DNA of 64,000 nucleotides from Anseranas semipalmata (GCA_013399115.1 VXAA01007203.1:486657-550656); one strand, 5' to 3'; counted from the stretch's first letter, positions 53,901 to 62,700 are shown. Made by a program: numbers and translations. Notes: generated by a model from the letters alone, not told the origin.

Positions 53901-54909
53901 AACACCATGGCTACATGAGATACTCAGCCAGGCCACCAGCACATGGACCTCTGTGACCAGCACTGAAATTGTTCACAGGATGGACCCTACCATCAATTAA
54001 CTCTGACAGCAGGTTTTAAATTAGTTGGTATTAGTGATAGGATATAATAAAACATAGCTAGAATCTGGCGCTATGTCTGGGTACAGACATCTGGAACCAA
54101 CACGCTTCGGGTATAAATTTTAGTCTACTACAATTAAGAGGGATTTGACTGCAAAAGCTCATACTTAAGGACGCGATGATATGTGGCACATCTGCAGCAC
54201 AGAAGAAAGGCAATGAGAAAGTCAGTAGGGCGTTGAGCAGCGGCAATGTGCCATCGCTTTCCCACTCGTGGTGCTTCCCAGTTGCCAAGTGGCAGGTCCC
54301 TGGTTTGCAGGAGCAGCAGCACGGGATGGGTGCTCTGTCCCGCTTGGAAAAGCTCAGCAGAGGCAGCTCCCCAGGGAGCCAGTGAGAAGGAAAGCCTGCA
54401 AGTTTATCAGGCTGAATTGGGATGGAGTTCTCTGAGTCAGGGGAAAAAGCAATAAACTGCTGCAATATGGGTGACAGTGACACTGCTGCCCTCGAGAACA
54501 ATACGGTTGTTTTAAAAAGGGACTTTCAGAGAGGGCTGGAGCAGGATTTGGCATTCTTTGCCCACAGAAAGGTGTTGATATCCATTGCTAACCTTTCAAA
54601 CCCTTTCAAGAGAACCTTTCAACGCAGAAACCAGCGCCTTTCTGCTGAGTTTACAACAACCTCATGGCAGAGGATGGGGGAAAACCAGCGGTCCTTCAGT
54701 CAGAGCTTCACCGAACAAACAGCCGGTGAAATAGCCGTGTATCAAGCTTCTGACACCATCCTGAGCATAAATCACGCGCAGCATCCAGAGGGGGAGCGTG
54801 CCGTTCCTCCCCGCGAGTACAGACCTTGCAATGTATCGGCTCGTAGCTGATCGGTTCAGGCAGCCAGATGGAGAGAAGCCAGTACTGCTGGGCACGCAGC
54901 TCAACCTTG
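5937..54909 (-). CDS. ZC3H3: ZC3H3, zinc finger CCCH-type protein 3 (3' part of a spliced gene, eight coding exons)
   Basis: The coding segments in transcript order are 54909-54825, 51550-51392, 48282-48213, 41568-41437, 22029-21845, 19738-19530, 6137-6069 and 5968-5937, 941 nt in total. They join in one frame and end in TGA. The partial protein of 312 residues has five CCCH fingers at about residues 52-71, 79-98, 108-125, 135-153 and 157-176, then [10 protein letters not shown] at 249-258 and a C-terminus ending LQIKPRL. This order and the terminal motifs match vertebrate ZC3H3, a nuclear protein related to CPSF30 and linked to mRNA 3' end processing, poly(A) mRNA export and Smad signalling. 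These roles are family knowledge, not seen here. The large N-terminal part is absent from the window. No internal stop or frameshift was found. The identification is firm; exon ends are read from splice sites and codon phase, without transcript data. Confidence 0.95.
5969..6068 (-). other. ZC3H3 last intron, 100 bp
   Basis: GTGAGACC to TTCCAG, phase 1. This is the shortest intron in the visible gene and GC-rich. Confidence 0.85.
6069..6137 (-). CDS. ZC3H3: ZC3H3 penultimate coding exon
   Basis: This 69-nt exon lies between acceptor TTTCTGCTCCCAG and donor CAGAG|GTGAGACC. It completes a split Gly, gives 22 codons from [10 protein letters not shown] to EEGGGR, and ends with one base of another Gly codon. 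I do not know a close counterpart of this segment. It is supported by two good splice sites and by being the only path that joins the 19530 exon to the final exon in frame. Skipping it would also keep the frame, since both flanks are phase 1 and its length is a multiple of three, so it could be an alternative exon. Confidence 0.8.
11723..11747 (+). repeat. 13-bp tandem duplication
   Basis: TGATCATACCTGA is followed at once by TGATCATACCTG. Confidence 0.85.
13240..13318 (+). mobile_element. Possible CR1 3' tail remnant
   Basis: CTGGACTTCGTAACCTCCTC, GGGTCCCTTCCACCC, then TATGATCCTA resembles the CR1 3' UTR. Short and diverged. Confidence 0.45.
14993..15120 (+). mobile_element. CR1 LINE internal fragment
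   Basis: CTTGTGAGACCACACCTGGA, then a degraded GAGTCCAGCAGAGGCCACCAAGATG-type segment, both from CR1 ORF2. Short and diverged. Confidence 0.65.
16625..16770 (-). mobile_element. Ancient LINE reverse-transcriptase remnant
   Basis: The minus strand reads [20 protein letters not shown] and then [15 protein letters not shown], which resembles the segment after the RT catalytic box (DDTKIGGVVN-like) of old CR1/L3 or similar LINEs. The catalytic Asp pair is altered. Confidence 0.4.
19530..19738 (-). CDS. ZC3H3: ZC3H3 coding exon with the [10 protein letters not shown] motif
   Basis: This 209-nt exon has acceptor CCTCCTCTAG and donor CCAG|GTAGGAAGC. It completes the split Arg, then encodes [14 protein letters not shown], a Ser-rich and acidic stretch, [13 protein letters not shown], and an acidic tail ending DEDEPRDEP. 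It ends with one base of a Gly codon. [10 protein letters not shown] is a conserved motif near the C-terminus of ZC3H3 and is the main anchor for this exon. The frame stays open through the donor into the intron, so a simple ORF call would overrun here. Confidence 0.93.
19739..21844 (-). other. ZC3H3 intron, 2.1 kb
   Basis: Donor GTAGGA at 21844, acceptor CCTCTAG at 19739, phase 2. It contains one CR1 3' end in plus orientation at 21100-21393. Confidence 0.85.
21100..21393 (+). mobile_element. CR1 LINE 3' end
   Basis: It encodes the last part of CR1 ORF2 ([20 protein letters not shown], later [10 protein letters not shown], open to 21295), then the 3' UTR CTAGATGATCTTTAAGGTCC and the terminal ATTCTATGATTCTATGATT repeat. 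5'-truncated. Opposite in orientation to ZC3H3. Confidence 0.93.
21845..22029 (-). CDS. ZC3H3: ZC3H3 coding exon with the end of finger 4 and finger 5
   Basis: This 185-nt exon starts at TGCAAGAAG after the acceptor GCCTCGCAG. CKKKH supplies the last Cys and His of finger 4. Finger 5 follows as C-x8-C-x5-C-x3-H ([10 protein letters not shown] to LLH). The rest is a polar linker with KKRH, an Asp-rich run and [11 protein letters not shown]. It ends in two bases of an Arg codon at the donor GGCAG|GTAGGA. The 19.4-kb intron before it splits finger 4 between its second and third Cys. The linker after finger 5 is probably shorter than the Ser-rich linker of mammals, judged from memory of the family. 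Confidence 0.94.
25172..25237 (+). mobile_element. CR1 LINE 3' tail
   Basis: TAGGTGATCTTGAAGGTCTC, TTCCAACCTAAATG and TTCTGTGATTCTGTGAT are the CR1 3' UTR and terminal repeat. Confidence 0.8.
25238..25425 (+). mobile_element. Second CR1 LINE 3' end, directly after the first
   Basis: GGCTGCCCAGAGAGGTGCTG, CTTGGAGATCTTCAGAAGCC and CCTTCCAACCTCAACCATTC, then TGTGATTCTG. Same orientation as the preceding tail, with no spacer. Confidence 0.82.
27255..27370 (+). mobile_element. Ancient L2-like LINE fragment
   Basis: GGCTGCCAGGGAACC, then GTGAAATTCAAGGTGCTGCT and CACAAAGCCTTAAATGGCCC, reads [14 protein letters not shown]. This matches the widely conserved L2-type ORF2 end (KVLLLTYKALHG-like). It is unlike avian CR1, so it is probably a relic from before birds. 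Confidence 0.5.
28868..28912 (+). repeat. Short direct repeat
   Basis: CCAAATGCTCTCTAGGA at 28868-28884 recurs at 28896-28912. Confidence 0.85.
30076..30091 (+). repeat. TTTA microsatellite
   Basis: Four TTTA-type units in an AT-rich stretch. Confidence 0.75.
31670..32160 (-). mobile_element. GC-rich CR1 LINE 3' fragment, copy 1
   Basis: The body 31741-32138 is about 99 percent identical to 48581-48978. The terminal tail (CAGAATCAGAATTGAAGAACG) is eroded compared with copy 2. Long frames on both strands are shadows of GC-rich sequence. Confidence 0.85.
33150..33225 (+). mobile_element. CR1 LINE 3' tail, degraded
   Basis: AGACTTGATGATCCTCATGG, CACTTCCAAGTCAGGG, then ATTCTATGATACTATGA. Confidence 0.65.
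41437..41568 (-). CDS. ZC3H3: ZC3H3 coding exon with zinc finger 3 and most of finger 4
   Basis: A 132-nt exon of exactly 44 codons, phase 0 at both ends, from [10 protein letters not shown] to GYCPMGEK. Finger 3 is C-x7-C-x4-C-x3-H. Finger 4 starts here with two Cys (CQDFLKGYC) and is completed in the next exon. The acceptor is CCCTTGCAG and the donor AAAAG|GTAAAA. The first codon is ATG, but it is internal to the protein and not a translation start: the preceding KDK residues come from the exon at 48213. The residues [19 protein letters not shown] are very highly conserved in the family. Confidence 0.95.
43941..43958 (+). repeat. CA microsatellite, short
   Basis: GGCACACACACACACACAGG. Confidence 0.85.
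45622..46595 (-). mobile_element. CR1 LINE, 5'-truncated, with reverse-transcriptase frame
   Basis: The plus strand begins with the inverted CR1 tail (ACAGAATCACAG repeats, then TTGGTTGGAAGAGACC). On the minus strand a frame runs without stop from about 46590 to 45723. It includes the RT catalytic box FADDTKLG near 46530, then CMKFNKAKC, the [12 protein letters not shown] region, the [11 protein letters not shown] segment and the conserved end [14 protein letters not shown] through [10 protein letters not shown]. This is the C-terminal third of CR1 ORF2. The element is cut at its 5' end just upstream of the RT box, so it cannot move by itself. Confidence 0.93.
46628..46975 (-). mobile_element. 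CR1 LINE 3' fragment, adjacent to another CR1
   Basis: It starts with the inverted tail TCACAGAATCACAGAATGG, then GGTTGGAAGGGACCTCTGG and the CR1 3' end (CCAACCCCTGCTCCAGCAGG). It lies about 33 bp from the 5' end of the CR1 at 45622-46595 and in the same orientation. A 16-bp unit with TCAGGTGATGCACCC is duplicated near 46940-46972 at its 5' edge. No usable frame. Confidence 0.88.
48213..48282 (-). CDS. ZC3H3: ZC3H3 coding exon with most of zinc finger 2
   Basis: A 70-nt exon encoding 23 full codons, [12 protein letters not shown] to VSKDK. It completes finger 2 (C-x7-C-x6-C-x3-H), whose first Cys lies in the exon at 51392-51550. The acceptor is TCTATTGGCAG. The donor is AAG|GTCTGTATGG, which has C at +3 in place of the usual purine and shares eight bases across the junction and intron start with the donor at 54825. 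The exon ends in phase 0 directly before the next exon, which starts MPVCSYF, as in other ZC3H3 proteins. Confidence 0.93.
48283..51391 (-). other. ZC3H3 intron, 3.1 kb
   Basis: Donor GTATGG at 51391, acceptor GGCAG at 48283. It splits zinc finger 2 in phase 2. It contains the GC-rich CR1 at 48519-49015. The rest is AT-rich and without features I can name. Confidence 0.85.
48519..49015 (-). mobile_element. GC-rich CR1 LINE 3' fragment, copy 2
   Basis: It begins with the inverted tail CAGAACCACAGAATGGCTGA and TTGGAAGGGACCTCTGGG, then a very GC-rich body. Positions 48581-48978 match 31741-32138 with about three differences. Long frames on both strands arise because GC-rich DNA has few stop codons. 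They are not genes. Confidence 0.88.
51392..51550 (-). CDS. ZC3H3: ZC3H3 coding exon with zinc finger 1 and the start of finger 2
   Basis: This 159-nt exon starts after the acceptor CTTGCTCCGTTTAG and ends at the donor CACCAG|GTATGG. It carries [12 protein letters not shown], then a basic stretch rich in Lys, Gln and Glu, then finger 1 with spacing C-x8-C-x5-C-x3-H ([10 protein letters not shown] to YIH), then the first Cys of finger 2. An Arg codon is split AG|G across the next intron. The basic helix before the fingers and the [10 protein letters not shown] linker are typical of ZC3H3. The same frame stays open upstream into the intron, which could mislead a gene finder; the pyrimidine-rich acceptor and the phase match with the 54825 exon fix the start. 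Confidence 0.93.
51630..51695 (+). repeat. 25-bp direct repeat, 41-bp period
   Basis: CAGCACCCAAAATCACAGAG plus AAGCC at 51630-51654 recurs exactly at 51671-51695, about 80 bp upstream of the finger 1 exon in transcript order. Confidence 0.9.
51864..51932 (+). mobile_element. CR1 LINE 3' tail, degraded
   Basis: CCTGATCTAGTGAAAGG, GAGGTTGAATTAGAAAATCT, then GGTCCTTTCCAACCCA. The terminal repeat is missing. Confidence 0.6.
52013..52425 (-). mobile_element. CR1 LINE 3' fragment
   Basis: Inverted tail ATAGAATAGAACAGAATAG, then TTGGAAGGGACCTTCAAAGATC. The minus strand encodes a worn ORF2 end with [10 protein letters not shown] and [10 protein letters not shown] (52409-52101). 5'-truncated. Confidence 0.9.
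52436..52790 (+). mobile_element. CR1 LINE internal fragment, head to head with its neighbour
   Basis: The plus strand reads TACTTGTGAGACCACAGTGG, TCCAGTTTGGGGCTCCAAGT and GGGCCACCAAGACAGTTGGG, which is the CR1 ORF2 region about 500 bp from the 3' end. Similarity fades after GGGGGATCTTATTG. No tail, so truncated at both ends. Its 5' edge meets the 5' edge of the CR1 at 52013-52425. Confidence 0.7.
54825..54909 (-). CDS. ZC3H3: ZC3H3 coding exon before the zinc fingers
   Basis: This 85-nt exon follows the acceptor TTTCAAACAG and starts with two bases that complete a codon begun in an exon outside the window. It encodes 27 full codons starting RLSCVPSS and ending SRYIA, then two bases of a serine codon. 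The segment is rich in Ser and Arg and has no domain. The donor reads AAG then GTCTGTACTC, an unusual but GT-type site. The split AG|C serine joins exactly to the SRAVQRSL sequence of the next exon, which is characteristic of ZC3H3. The acceptor has a weak pyrimidine tract, so the 5' edge is a little less certain than the 3' edge. Confidence 0.8.
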
Positions 54910-55990
54910 CTGTTTGAAACAGAGAAAGAAACACAGACATGTTCACGACAATTTGCTCAGAATCAAGAAAATTTGCAGGAACTCATGTGGTCCTTGGTAG
55001 CGTACTGCTTAACGCAGAGCAGCAGCTCCAAGAGCGCAGGCGGCTGAGGACGCAGACCGCGTGCTGCTGGCACCTGGCGCTTGCGGCTGCAGCAAGGAGC
55101 GAGCCCTGCCACAAAGGGCTCCTTGGCAGCTCCAAACGCAGCGGGGGCCCTTTCCTCAGTGCTCAAACGTGCTGGGAACCCCCCCGGGGAACTCACAGGC
55201 ACGCACCGGTGGCGGAGCAAAATTCGAGGCTCGGCAGAGGCAGCCCACGCTCCCTGCTGCAGCCCGGGGAAGCCCAGCGGCTGCCTCCAGTACGTGCGCG
55301 CACATAATTAAATTGTCCTTGACTGGCGTAGGAAAGAGTGAATTGAAAATAAAGGCCCGTATCGCGGCTTTCCAGGTGGTACGAGCGCGGCTCAGTCACT
55401 CACCTGCCAGCCCGGGTGTGCTGGGAGTGAGTGAGTGGAATTTGATAGCGCGGCAGCGCGCTCTCCCCGCGCTCGAGCTGTCACTCTGGCTGCTGGCGCC
55501 GGCAAAACCCCATCTGTTCCCTCTGCAAATAAAAAGTGCTGGCGCAGGCGTGATGCCGGCGCGGGCGGCACATGCCTGTCCATCAGAGGCATCGAGCAGC
55601 CCTGCTGCAGGATGCAGGCAAAAGTCCTCGGTCACGGCAGACCTCGCACGGCAAGAGCATCTCCTGGCGAGGCCGATGAGGCCATCGCGCTCAAGCAAGG
55701 CTGACCTCCCAAATGATGCAGGGAGACAGACCCAAAAGAAAGCCAGTCATTAGGGTAGGGATAGAGCATCCCTCAGCCCTCTGCAATTATGTTTAGTGCT
55801 CTTTAAAGCAAGCTCAGCAGGACAAACTATCCCAGGAGTGGGCTCCCCAGGGCAGCAGACGCTCTCTCTAAATATTTAATACCTGGGCATAAAAGCAGAC
55901 TCTCGGGTACGAGCGCGTTCCTGTGCTTGTGTGCCATCCTTTTAGTTAAAACAGCCTGACAACCACATCCTTGCCAGAGAAGGGGAACCA

Positions 55991-56020
55991 CTAAATAAAT
56001 AAATAGATAAATAAATAAAG
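55991..56020 (+). repeat. AAAT microsatellite
   Basis: CTAAATAAATAAATAGATAA and onward, interrupted by one GAT. Confidence 0.85.
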
Positions 56021-58337
56021 GGCGCAACAGTCTCATGCAGCTGGTTTTAAATGTATATATATCCAAAATACATCCACGGCCGAATATTTTTTTGCACAGC
56101 TTTTATCTTCTATAAGAAGACATGCTATTATTATACACAGACTAAAAAAATTGGAAATTGTTGGGAGGACTGAACGTGTGCTACACTGGATGGGCGATGC
56201 ATATCTCCCACTACAGGTTCTTACCGTGAATTAATTTGCAGCCTCCAGGCAGTTTGAATGCCCCCAAATCACTCCCATCCAACACAAAATCTGGGGCAGA
56301 AGCGCCTGGCCGGCGTGCCGACCACATCCAGCGAGGCAGCAGCCTGGCAGCTGGCAAAGAAACCCTTCCTACGCGCTTCCACGCTGTCAAACCGCCTAAT
56401 TACCCACCCAGAGTGGAAATACTCGCCCAACTAATAGAAAACTGCCTAAATATTTACCCAGGAGGAGACAGCCCATTGGCTGCGTAATGCTGCTGGTTCG
56501 GGAGCTCCGTAATTAGGCGCTTAGCCTTTTGACACGCAGCAGCCTGGAAAGGGGCAAAGCCTCATTTCTCTCTTACATCCACCGGGACTTATGGAGCAAA
56601 CGCAGGCTCTGGCGTGGTTGTTTTTAGAAGCCTTTCCATCGTGCAAAAAGAAGTTTAAATGCAAGCGATGCTCTGCAAACCTCAAAGCAAGGAGTGAGCG
56701 GATGCAGGCAAGGGGATTTGTCGTCTCGTGCCTGTAAGGGATCCAAGCAGCCCAAGTTTTGTTTTCTTTGAAGCACTGCAACAAAATTTTAAGTGATGAA
56801 GGTCAGAGCAGGACAGAAGCAAGGTGGAGATTTGGGGTCTCTGCATTACCAAAGTAACCCACATGGTGTGAAACTGGGGCTGAGCAAAGACACTGAGGAC
56901 TGGATAAGGGTTAAATTTAAAAATAGGAGCTGAAACGTGCTGGTGTGCAATCCCACAGGGAGCACGGCAGCAGGCTCCGGATTAAATACAACAAAAATGC
57001 CGAAATGATGCCTCCAGGGCTCGACTCTGATCTCGTGGAGTCTCATTTGGTCCTTTCTCCACATGCAACACACTTGGATTTTGCAAGAGAGGAACTCAGC
57101 ACGCTGGGGAGAGCATCAGCGCCAGGACGGAGTGCTGCTGTTGGAGCAGGACAGCCAGCTGCACATCCCACGTTACGCCTTCCTCTGTAAGGCAGACATC
57201 CCTTGCTACAGAGATTTAAATAAGTGGCATGGCAAGTTCCTCCCGTGTGCACATTCAGAAGGCAGCGGGAACAACAGGAAAAAAAAAAAAAGAAATAAAA
57301 AAAAGCTGCTGGGAGAGCATCAAGGAACTGCACATTAAGGGCTTTTTAACTGATTACACACAGCACGGCGGCGTCAGGCTTGATATTTTATATCCTGCAT
57401 AAGGGACAGGTGTTTTTCTCTCTCCGCCTTTTTTTTTCTTAATGATTTAGTCGGGTTGAGGCGCATCATCTGTAAGGAAATACACAGCCCATGCAAACGG
57501 GGCTGTTTCTCTTAATGCATCATCCGAACCTGACGCTGGCTGCTCCGGCAGCTCTCGGTGTTATCAAGCGCGAGCGCTGAGAAGTGATTGTTGTACCTAA
57601 CCCAGCCGTGAGACTCGGCGCGTCTCTCCGGAGGGAACGGGAGCTGTCATGTTCATTAAATGCATGATTACAGCTATGATTAATAGCAGGGGCTACAGCC
57701 TAACTACTTTTTTTTTCCTCTCCACTCCGAACGAATCCACAGCCGAGCAGCACAGTAGCCTGGCTCCGGCGGTCCCTCGGCGCGGTGCTTTCCGCGGCGC
57801 CCGCCTCCGCTCGGCCCGTCCCGCTCCAGACTTGGGCTCTGGATCAAAAAGGGCGAAGCAGAACAAGCTGGCCCTGCTGAAGGGGCTCCCCAGCCACCAA
57901 GCGCGCTTAAAATGAGCGGGTTGGAGGCTGTGCCCCTCCGCCAGCACCCCCGCGTTAATCCTGATGTTTTTCCCTGTAACACGAACGCAGCTCGGAGCTT
58001 GTGGGTTCCCTCCCCTGCTACCTGGTCCCTCTGCTCCGGGGAAAGGCTGGCAGAGATTCCCCGTGCACCTGGGAGCAAAGCTCAGCGCTTCCCAGGATGG
58101 GATGCGGGATGCATCCAGCTCCCCCTGCCCCAGGGCTTTTAATGCAACAAACGCACGCTGCGAAGGGCACTTCACGTTTTCCTTTGCGTTCAGATCAGCT
58201 GCAAATCTTGCATGGAGGGAGTGCGGTTAATTATTACCTGCTTAATTATTTAGGAAGGACTTTATTGCTCCTAGGGCACAGCCAAGGACTGGGACCTCAT
58301 CGCAGCCGTGGTGGAAATGCAGAAGGAGCCGTTTATT

Positions 58338-58357
58338 AAAAAAAAAAAAAAAAAAAA
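58338..58357 (+). repeat. A(20) homopolymer
   Basis: Twenty A residues after GTTTATT. No SINE body was recognised next to it. Avian CR1 does not use poly(A) tails. Confidence 0.9.
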
Positions 58358-59365
58358 GGACTACATCAGATGCACACTGAAACAGCCTGAAAGGAAGGAG
58401 AAGCCGCAGCGCCGGGGTGACAGTGGGATGTGCCGGGGCCGTGTGGCACAGCTGGGTAAAAGGATGCTCAGAGGCCGAGAGCACCGTGTCAGAGCATCGC
58501 CAGCCGTGCAGGTCACCCTCCTTGGGACAGAGGGACCTCCGAGCCCATTGCTGCCGATTCCTTTCAACAGCTCCATAGCGGTGATAATTCATCGAAATCT
58601 CGCACCAGGAGGGAAACAGGCTCCGCTCCAAGTGCACAGGACGCTGCTCCGACTCCGTAAGCAGCGCCATGGGTTTTTTCCCAGCATCCCGATATTTTGG
58701 CTTGCCGAAAGGCTTCGCTGGGAGCCCACCTCACCACCCTGCTGCCATCCCTTGCTTCTCCTAAACTCGTTTCGTGTATGACCTTGGCACCCAGGCAAAG
58801 GCTGCTTTTAACCACGCCGGCTCCGTTAATAGGTCACATTATAATTGCGCTTCGCCTTCTGCGGTGCAGGCAGCCTACTTCGGGAACAGCCAGCCATTCA
58901 TTTTGCGAGGCTCTCCTGCCTTTATTGCTGAACAAAAAGTTTTGAGGCTGGCACTCAGGAAATTTATTTCTTTAATTATTATTCATTTAAGTGGCTTCCA
59001 CTGTTTCAGACGATCAGCACTAGCAGCTGCTGGGGGTAATTTATTTTACTCGCTGGACAGCAGAAGCCCTCACTCTCTAGAAGGTAACAACCAAACACGG
59101 GAGGAGCTGCCGCTGCGTTAAAGCAGCTTCGCACGCTGGCTGCACCCAGCTCCGAACAGGAACGTGCATGGCCCTGCTTCAGGCACTCACAGGCGCTTTG
59201 CTATTAGCGGGGCACGCTCAATTAACGAAGCGTGCTCCGGTTTCGATGCCGCTGTGCGAGCAGCTCTGCAGGTGCTTGCAAGGAACCTGGAGCATCTCCC
59301 GAGCTCCGCACGCCCTGGTCCTCGTCAGCGCTGGATCTAGCGGTGCTCCTCGAGGGACCAGGTCC

Positions 59366-59763
59366 CAAAGCCAAGGGACTGAGCTCAAAGGGGACAAGGG
59401 ATTGAGCAATCCCAAAATTGAGGGGGTTGAGCTCAAAAGGGGCCAAGGGAGTGAGTGGTTGGGCAATCCCAAAAACAAGGGACTGAGCTCAAAAGGATCC
59501 GAGGGATTGAGCAATACCAACCTGAGGGTTTGAGCTTGAATGAGCCGAGGGATTGCACAATCCCAAAACCAAGGGATTGAACAATTCCAAAGTCAAGTGA
59601 TTGAGCTCAAAAGGGACCAAGGGGTTAATGAATCCCAAAACTGAGGGATCAAGCTTAAAGGGGACATGGGATCAAGCAACCCCAGACCCAAGGGATCAAG
59701 CTCAAAGGGGACCTGGGATTGAGCAATCCCAGATCCAAGGGACTGAGCTCGAAGAGGCTGAGC
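59366..59763 (+). repeat. Minisatellite, about eight copies of a 47-48 bp unit
   Basis: The core GAGCTCAAAGGGGAC or a variant occurs near 59381, 59429, 59485, 59532, 59603, 59651, 59698 and 59745. Spacing is mostly 47-48 bp, with one longer step of 71 bp. A second core, GATTGAGCAATCCCAAAA, falls between them. Copies differ at several positions. Confidence 0.85.
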
Positions 59764-62700
59764 TCAGGCAGGTCCCAGCACAAGCAACACCAAAACCAGC
59801 AGAAGCCTGAGGAAAGCAGCGCCCTGACTTGAGCTGTCCTCGCACCTTTGTGCATTAGGTTGGGCTCCTCCAGCATGTCGTACCAACACGTTTTGCAGAA
59901 AGAAGGCAGGAAGGCTGAGGCCACGGATGGGTGAACAAGCTACTGGAGCTCAGGACGTTCCCACCACACCAGCTGAGCTGCTGCAATAGCCAAAGCCATG
60001 TTCCCTGCTTGGGACAAAGCCAAAGCCTGGAACAACCGGGGCAAATGCTCCCTAATTCCTGTCTGAACACCTGCATTAGCCACCAAGCACCTTCACAGAA
60101 AGAGAGACGATGGGAGCTGGAAACGTTCCGGTCTTAAATCTATCCTCTCCTTTTTGAAAAGAGACCCGACTGAACACAACACGGAGGGCGCATCATTCCC
60201 GCGAGCCCTCGGCACCATCGCCGGCTCGACAGCGGCGCTGAGCACTTTGTCAGCCGTGCAAATGCGGAAAGTGCGTTTCTGTGGCGCTCGGCACTTCTAA
60301 AATTAGTTGGTAAATAAGGAGCTGAGAGTGCGCTTTTTTCTGACACGTGCCTCCCTGCATCAGAGCCTGGCAGCCCTGCGTAGGGCTGCTTTCCCCTCCT
60401 GTTGCCAAGGTCCCCTATCACGTCCAAAATCACCTTCAGTAACGTCAGCCATCCTTCTTCGGCATGATGCAGCAGCGGGGATGCTCGCCGAGCTCCTCAC
60501 CCTGCCATGACAGCAAATCTGTGCACAGACGGGGAAACTGAGGCAGGAGAGGCTGTTACACAGCAGGATGGAGGGAGGGAGCGTGTCGAGATTTGGGGAA
60601 AGGCCCCCAGCCTCGGAGGGTTGCACACAACCATGTGTTTAAGAAATAATTCCCTCTTCTTCCCACTGTCAGAGGCACCGTCGTGAAACCATTGCGGCTG
60701 AGTTGGGAGACACGTGGTGACTCGGAGAACCCAAGGCTCCTCTTAAACCTCCACCACTGAGAGCTCAGCGATCATGGGAGAGGACAGGGATCTTTAAACC
60801 TTCTGGGTTAAAAAATAAAAAATCCCCCAAACTGAAGAGCACCAATAAATAAAATCTTACCACGGGAGGAGCTGCCGAGGTCTGGCTGACGGCCACGAGC
60901 ATCCCTCCAGCAGGCGAAGCCAGCGTGCCCTGACAGCCACCAGCACCAGGGGCACGAGCTGCCGGCTTCCCCGGGCGCCTGTGGAAGTCGTGCAGGGGAA
61001 CATTTCCCCACGTGAAGCCGCCTGGATGCTGCTCAAACCCCGCCGGAGCGAGCCCACATCGTGGGCTGCAACAGCTCTGCCACTGCCGGCGGCAGCTGGT
61101 GCCTAGATTGGGGTCAGGGCTGCTTTCCGGACAATGTCAAACCTTCATTTTGTTTCTGCTGCTTTCAATCTCGTACACGGCTGCTCTTTTTTTTTTTTTC
61201 CCTTTCAAATTTATTTTTGAAATGCTATGTTGCCAGGACCTTTTGCTTGTTTCCCCAATTCCATGGAAATTCCTCAAGTGTCTGAGTAATGTCTTAGTGA
61301 CTGCAGAAAGACATGAAGGAAAGGGTTGTTGTGAGCAGAGAAAGCTGCCTATTACATTTGCTTAATTAAAGCCACATCTAATTGCAATGTGTCAAACACT
61401 TTCCACACCGTCCTGCTGTCACATTTCCTAATATTTCTGCAAATTGAAAAATATATCTTTGCAAAAACGTTAGTTATTGCCACACCACCGCACAGGCAAA
61501 AGGCTTTCCCGGGGGACATCTCAAGGGGCCGGTGCTCCCCAGACCGGACCCCAGCAGCAATCCCACGTCCCATGGGCTGTAGGCATGGATGGATCAGCCC
61601 TGGCTACCGGTTTAGGAGTTTTATTGCATTTCTGATTGTAGTCGGGGCACAAAGAGACAAAATACCAACCCAATAAATTCAGGTGAGCAGCAGAATTATA
61701 ACCCCCCGTAAGTAAACTCCAAGCTATTAAACTGTCAGGAGCATTTCCTACCTCCCTGCTACCCCGACACACGGCGCCTGGCACTGGAGGGAGAGGGAAA
61801 GCTGTTTTTTCTTCTTTTAAATAAACTTTGTCAAGTGTTTAAAACACAAAGCGTTCAGTCAACATGTGAAGACTCGTACACGATGGTGCGCACGAGTCTT
61901 CCGCCCTGCCAGCTCCGGTTATCGTAACGCCAGAGACGCTGGCATCTGTTGAACCCCTCCTTGCAAAGAAGGAGGGATGATGGCTACAGCTGAAAGATGA
62001 CATGAAAACGCTGACACACACCAGTCACCAGGGCTTTAGGGTTACAAACCGAACGCTCCACATGGCAGGGGTAAGGAGGACTGCGCATCTCCACGAAAGC
62101 CTCCTTATTTCAAAACTGAGATTAAAAAGGGGAAAAGTATCTGCAGGAAAAGTCCTGCAGGACTCCAGCGCCTCCTACGCCTGCTGCTGCACTCTCACCC
62201 CATGCTTTTACCGCTCCTCTTCTTTTTAAAGCTGCTGTAGGTCACCTGTGCAAATTAAACCCCTTGGAAATCACCACTGGTTCCTTGCAAGGCTCAAGCC
62301 CCATGGCTTTCCCCATACCAGCACACCCAAAAATGCCCCAGCAAAACCCCAAGAGCAATGCTGATGCCCACGTTTGTACCAAATCCTCCTGCCATTCCTT
62401 TGGCTCCAACCCTCTCCCAGAACTTGCACGCTGGGCTGGCGTTTCTCTGTTTGGTCCGAGCCCAGCCCTGGATATTCACGGACAGGCTGAATCCATCAGC
62501 CTTTGCTGAGTTGTCTAAGCACGAATTTGCTGTTTTCCAATGGCCAGACAAATTTAGAGACTTTCCTGCACTCACGTAAACGAAGGAAAAAAAAAAAAAA
62601 AAGAAAGCTCCAGAACAACGGTTTTAAACACGGGACGTACAAGATCTGTGTTTGGGAAAGGCTGCCTACAATATGCCAGAGCTCCACAGAGCAGCACCAA

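Larger units (their letters stand above)
51551..54824 (-). other. ZC3H3 intron, 3.3 kb
   Basis: Donor GTCTGTACTC, acceptor CCGTTTAG, phase 2. It contains a 25-bp direct repeat at 51630-51695, a CR1 tail at 51864-51932, the head-to-head CR1 pair at 52013-52790 and an AT-rich stretch at about 53409-53475. Confidence 0.85.

Noticed and set aside
54662..54824. Continuation of the 54825 exon frame downstream into the intron
   Set aside because: The Ser codon split AG|C joins exactly to the exon at 51550. The read-through has no conserved residues.
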